Below are positions 62,401 through 64,000 of a stretch of 64,000 bases of DNA, piece by piece. This DNA is from Paraburkholderia dioscoreae (GTDB lineage: Bacteria; Pseudomonadota; Gammaproteobacteria; Burkholderiales; Burkholderiaceae). Under the pieces are notes generated by a model that had not been told where the DNA came from, ran no database searches, and saw only the letters and a program-made list of their open reading frames with translations. The DNA is taken from positions 1,612,001 through 1,676,000 of the forward strand of contig NZ_LR699553.1 in the NCBI RefSeq assembly GCF_902459535.1. The letters are read 5' to 3'. The stretch's first letter is position 1; every line of letters starts with the position of its first letter. The position numbers were made by a program, and so were the translations under genes.

Positions 62401-63588
62401 TTACTCGGGTGTCGCCGAAATCTTGTGGATCGACAGGTCGGCGCCGTTGTACTCGTCTTCCTGGTCGAGCCGCAGGCCCACTGTCAGCCGGATCGCGCCG
62501 TACACGAGCGCGCCGCCGAGCGTCGCCACCACAATCCCGCCCAGCGTGCCGACCAGTTGCGCCCCGAACGACACGCCACCCATGCCGCCGAGCGCGCGCA
62601 GGCCGAAGATGCCCGCCGCGAGGCCGCCCCACGCGCCGCACAGACCGTGCAAGGGCCATACGCCCAGCACGTCGTCGATGCGCCAGCGGTTCTGCACGCA
62701 GGTGAACATATAAACGAAAAGCACGCCGGCAATGCCACCCGTCACCAGCGCGCCGAGCGGATGCATGATGTCGGAGCCGGCGCAGACCGCCACCAGTCCG
62801 GCAAGCGGCCCGTTGTAGGTGAATCCGGGGTCGTTGCGGCCGGCGAGCCACGCGGTCAGGGTGCCCCCCACCATCGCCATCAGCGAATTGACGGCGACGA
62901 GGCCGCTGATCTTGTCGACGGTCTGCGCGCTCATCACATTGAAGCCGAACCAGCCGACCGCCAGCACCCACGCGCCCAGCGCGAGGAACGGAATATTCGA
63001 CGGCGGATGCGCGGCGATGCCCCCGTCGCGGTGGTAGCGCCCGTGGCGCGCGCCCAGCAACAATACCGCCGGCAGGGCGACCCAGCCGCCGAACGCATGC
63101 ACGACCACCGAGCCGGCGAAGTCATGGAACTGCGCGCCGAACACCTCGGCGAGCCAGTTCTGGATGCCGAAGCGGCCGTTCCACGCGATCCCTTCGAAGA
63201 ACGGGTAGATGAAGCCGACCAGCACGAACGTCGCGAAGAGTTGCGGATTGAATTTCGAGCGCTCGGCGATGCCGCCCGAGACGATCGCGGGAATCGCGGC
63301 GGCGAAGGTCAGCAGGAAGAAGAAGCGCACCAGCGCATAGCCGTTGTGTGCCGCCAGCGACTCGGCGCTGCCGAAGAACTGCACGCCGTAGGCGATCGCG
63401 TAGCCGATAAAGAAGTAGGCGATCGTCGAGACCGAGAAATCCACCAGAATCTTGACCAGTGCATTGACCTGGTTCTTTTTGCGCACCGTGCCGAGTTCGA
63501 GAAAGGCGAACCCAGCGTGCATCGCCAGCACCATGGCGGCGCCGAGTAAGAGGAAGAGGGTATCGGTGCCGGTTTTAAGACTTTCCAT
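62401..63588 (-). CDS. amtB: Ammonium transporter
   Basis: 395 residues from ATG 63588 (AGGA upstream). Eleven-helix Amt/Rh channel: ammonium signature DFAGSVVVHAFGGWVALPA with the first pore histidine, second pore histidine in WPLHGLCGAWGG, and FAAAIPAIVSGGIAERSKF. No cleavable signal peptide is evident. No glnK gene precedes it within the 412 nt available. The C-terminal tail is short (RLDQEDEYNGADLSIHKISA). Confidence 0.93.
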   Translation of the reverse strand: MESLKTGTDTLFLLLGAAMVLAMHAGFAFLELGTVRKKNQVNALVKILVDFSVSTIAYFFIGYAIAYGVQFFGSAESLAAHNGYALVRFFFLLTFAAAIPAIVSGGIAERSKFNPQLFATFVLVGFIYPFFEGIAWNGRFGIQNWLAEVFGAQFHDFAGSVVVHAFGGWVALPAVLLLGARHGRYHRDGGIAAHPPSNIPFLALGAWVLAVGWFGFNVMSAQTVDKISGLVAVNSLMAMVGGTLTAWLAGRNDPGFTYNGPLAGLVAVCAGSDIMHPLGALVTGGIAGVLFVYMFTCVQNRWRIDDVLGVWPLHGLCGAWGGLAAGIFGLRALGGMGGVSFGAQLVGTLGGIVVATLGGALVYGAIRLTVGLRLDQEDEYNGADLSIHKISATPE

Positions 63589-64000
63589 CGATGTGTCCTG
63601 CTGATGACAAAAAAGCGGGCAATGAATGCAAGAAGCGGGCCAAAGTTGTGCCAAAACGCGTCGATACGGTGCAGTTCGGCACCGGGATGGGATTGGTTGG
63701 GTGCTTTGTTAAATGCTGCGGACACGCCTTTGCACATTTTTGCGGCTTTAGCCGGCACAGTTAGTGTGCATAACGTCGTAACCAAGGGCGGAGCGAACCA
63801 AAAATGGGCAAAATATTCGATTTCATTTACGTTTAATTCAAAACCCTAACGTGGGGCCGACATTCATCCGGCATTCTTTGCGGCAAATGCCTGGTCAATG
63901 GCGTGCCCTCTTTGTTTTCCTGGGTAATCGCCGACATAATGTGCCGTCCCCGAGCATGATCTGCCGGCCACCGACCTCCAGTGCGCACGCATGAGACTGA
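63589..64000. other. Leader region of amtB to the window edge
   Basis: About 410 bp with no supported gene. AT-rich near 63800-63845. A GCAC-N7-GTGC site at 63755-63769 resembles NtrC-binding sites. No convincing sigma-54 -24/-12 element was found (a GGTGCC...TGC pair near 63675 has spacing one base short). Confidence 0.5.
63755..63769. promoter_or_regulatory. Possible NtrC-type site upstream of amtB
   Basis: GCAC-N7-GTGC (GCACAGTTAGTGTGC) fits the core symmetry of NtrC enhancers and lies 167 nt before amtB, a gene normally under nitrogen control. Confidence 0.3.

Noticed and set aside
1..64000. tRNA, rRNA, CRISPR arrays, prophage or integrase genes
   Set aside because: None could be recognised; there are no spaced direct repeats of CRISPR type and no cloverleaf sequences with a TTC-anchored T-arm seen by eye.

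Overview
The window is GC-rich and almost fully coding, and looks like a chromosomal stretch from a Paraburkholderia/Burkholderia-type beta-proteobacterium. The evidence is the aru/ast arginine succinyltransferase operon beside a GlxA-type ArgR, a Burkholderia-style Gram-negative porin, a DUF4148 protein, mdtABC, an AAHS-family MFS carrier and many AraC, IclR, GntR and SDR genes. No rRNA, tRNA or CRISPR array was seen.

Layout. (1) 1-9980: the end of a basic amino acid ABC transporter, an ArgR-like activator, the complete AST pathway aruC-aruF-aruG-astD-astB-astE and a periplasmic Lys/Arg/Orn/His-type binding protein. Together they take up arginine and degrade it to glutamate and succinate. 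(2) 10092-10851: acetoacetate decarboxylase, frameshifted in a run of seven A. (3) 11115-17633: a signalling block of two EAL-HDOD paralogues, an HDOD protein and a PAS-GGDEF-EAL protein. (4) 17897-19024: periplasmic peroxiredoxin and a small membrane protein. (5) 19544-26432: the most unusual locus. It encodes a serine acetyltransferase and an AlaX-type tRNA-editing protein, and convergent to them an EamA exporter, a JAMM peptidase, a sulfur-carrier/E1/rhodanese fusion and a cysteine-synthase-like enzyme, with a divergent MocR regulator. It resembles the CysO-MoeZ-Mec-CysM protein-thiocarboxylate route to cysteine, but the carrier is fused to its own E1. (6) 26435-34306: mdtABC drug efflux. 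(7) 34678-37640: an IclR gene followed by an AT-richer patch of broken genes (RadC-like, IclR, IS110). (8) 37738-53486: a large catabolic locus (AAHS carrier, two GMC oxidoreductases, two amidohydrolases each translationally coupled to a small Fe-S-type protein, FAH-family enzyme, NIPSNAP, beta-hydroxyacid dehydrogenase, hydrolase, SDRs, class II aldolase, porin). It carries a GntR/FCD regulator and a 19-bp operator repeated in front of its transcription units. (9) 53516-58262: BON protein, AraC regulator, a second small oxidoreductase operon (cupin, NTF2-like, two SDRs) and a LysR remnant. (10) 58382-64000: small secreted/membrane proteins, a phospholipase C-like phosphoesterase, a fluoride riboswitch with crcB, and amtB.

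Starts were placed mainly on ribosome-binding sites and stop/start overlaps. Substrates of the catabolic loci and the product of the sulfur-carrier locus cannot be read from sequence alone.
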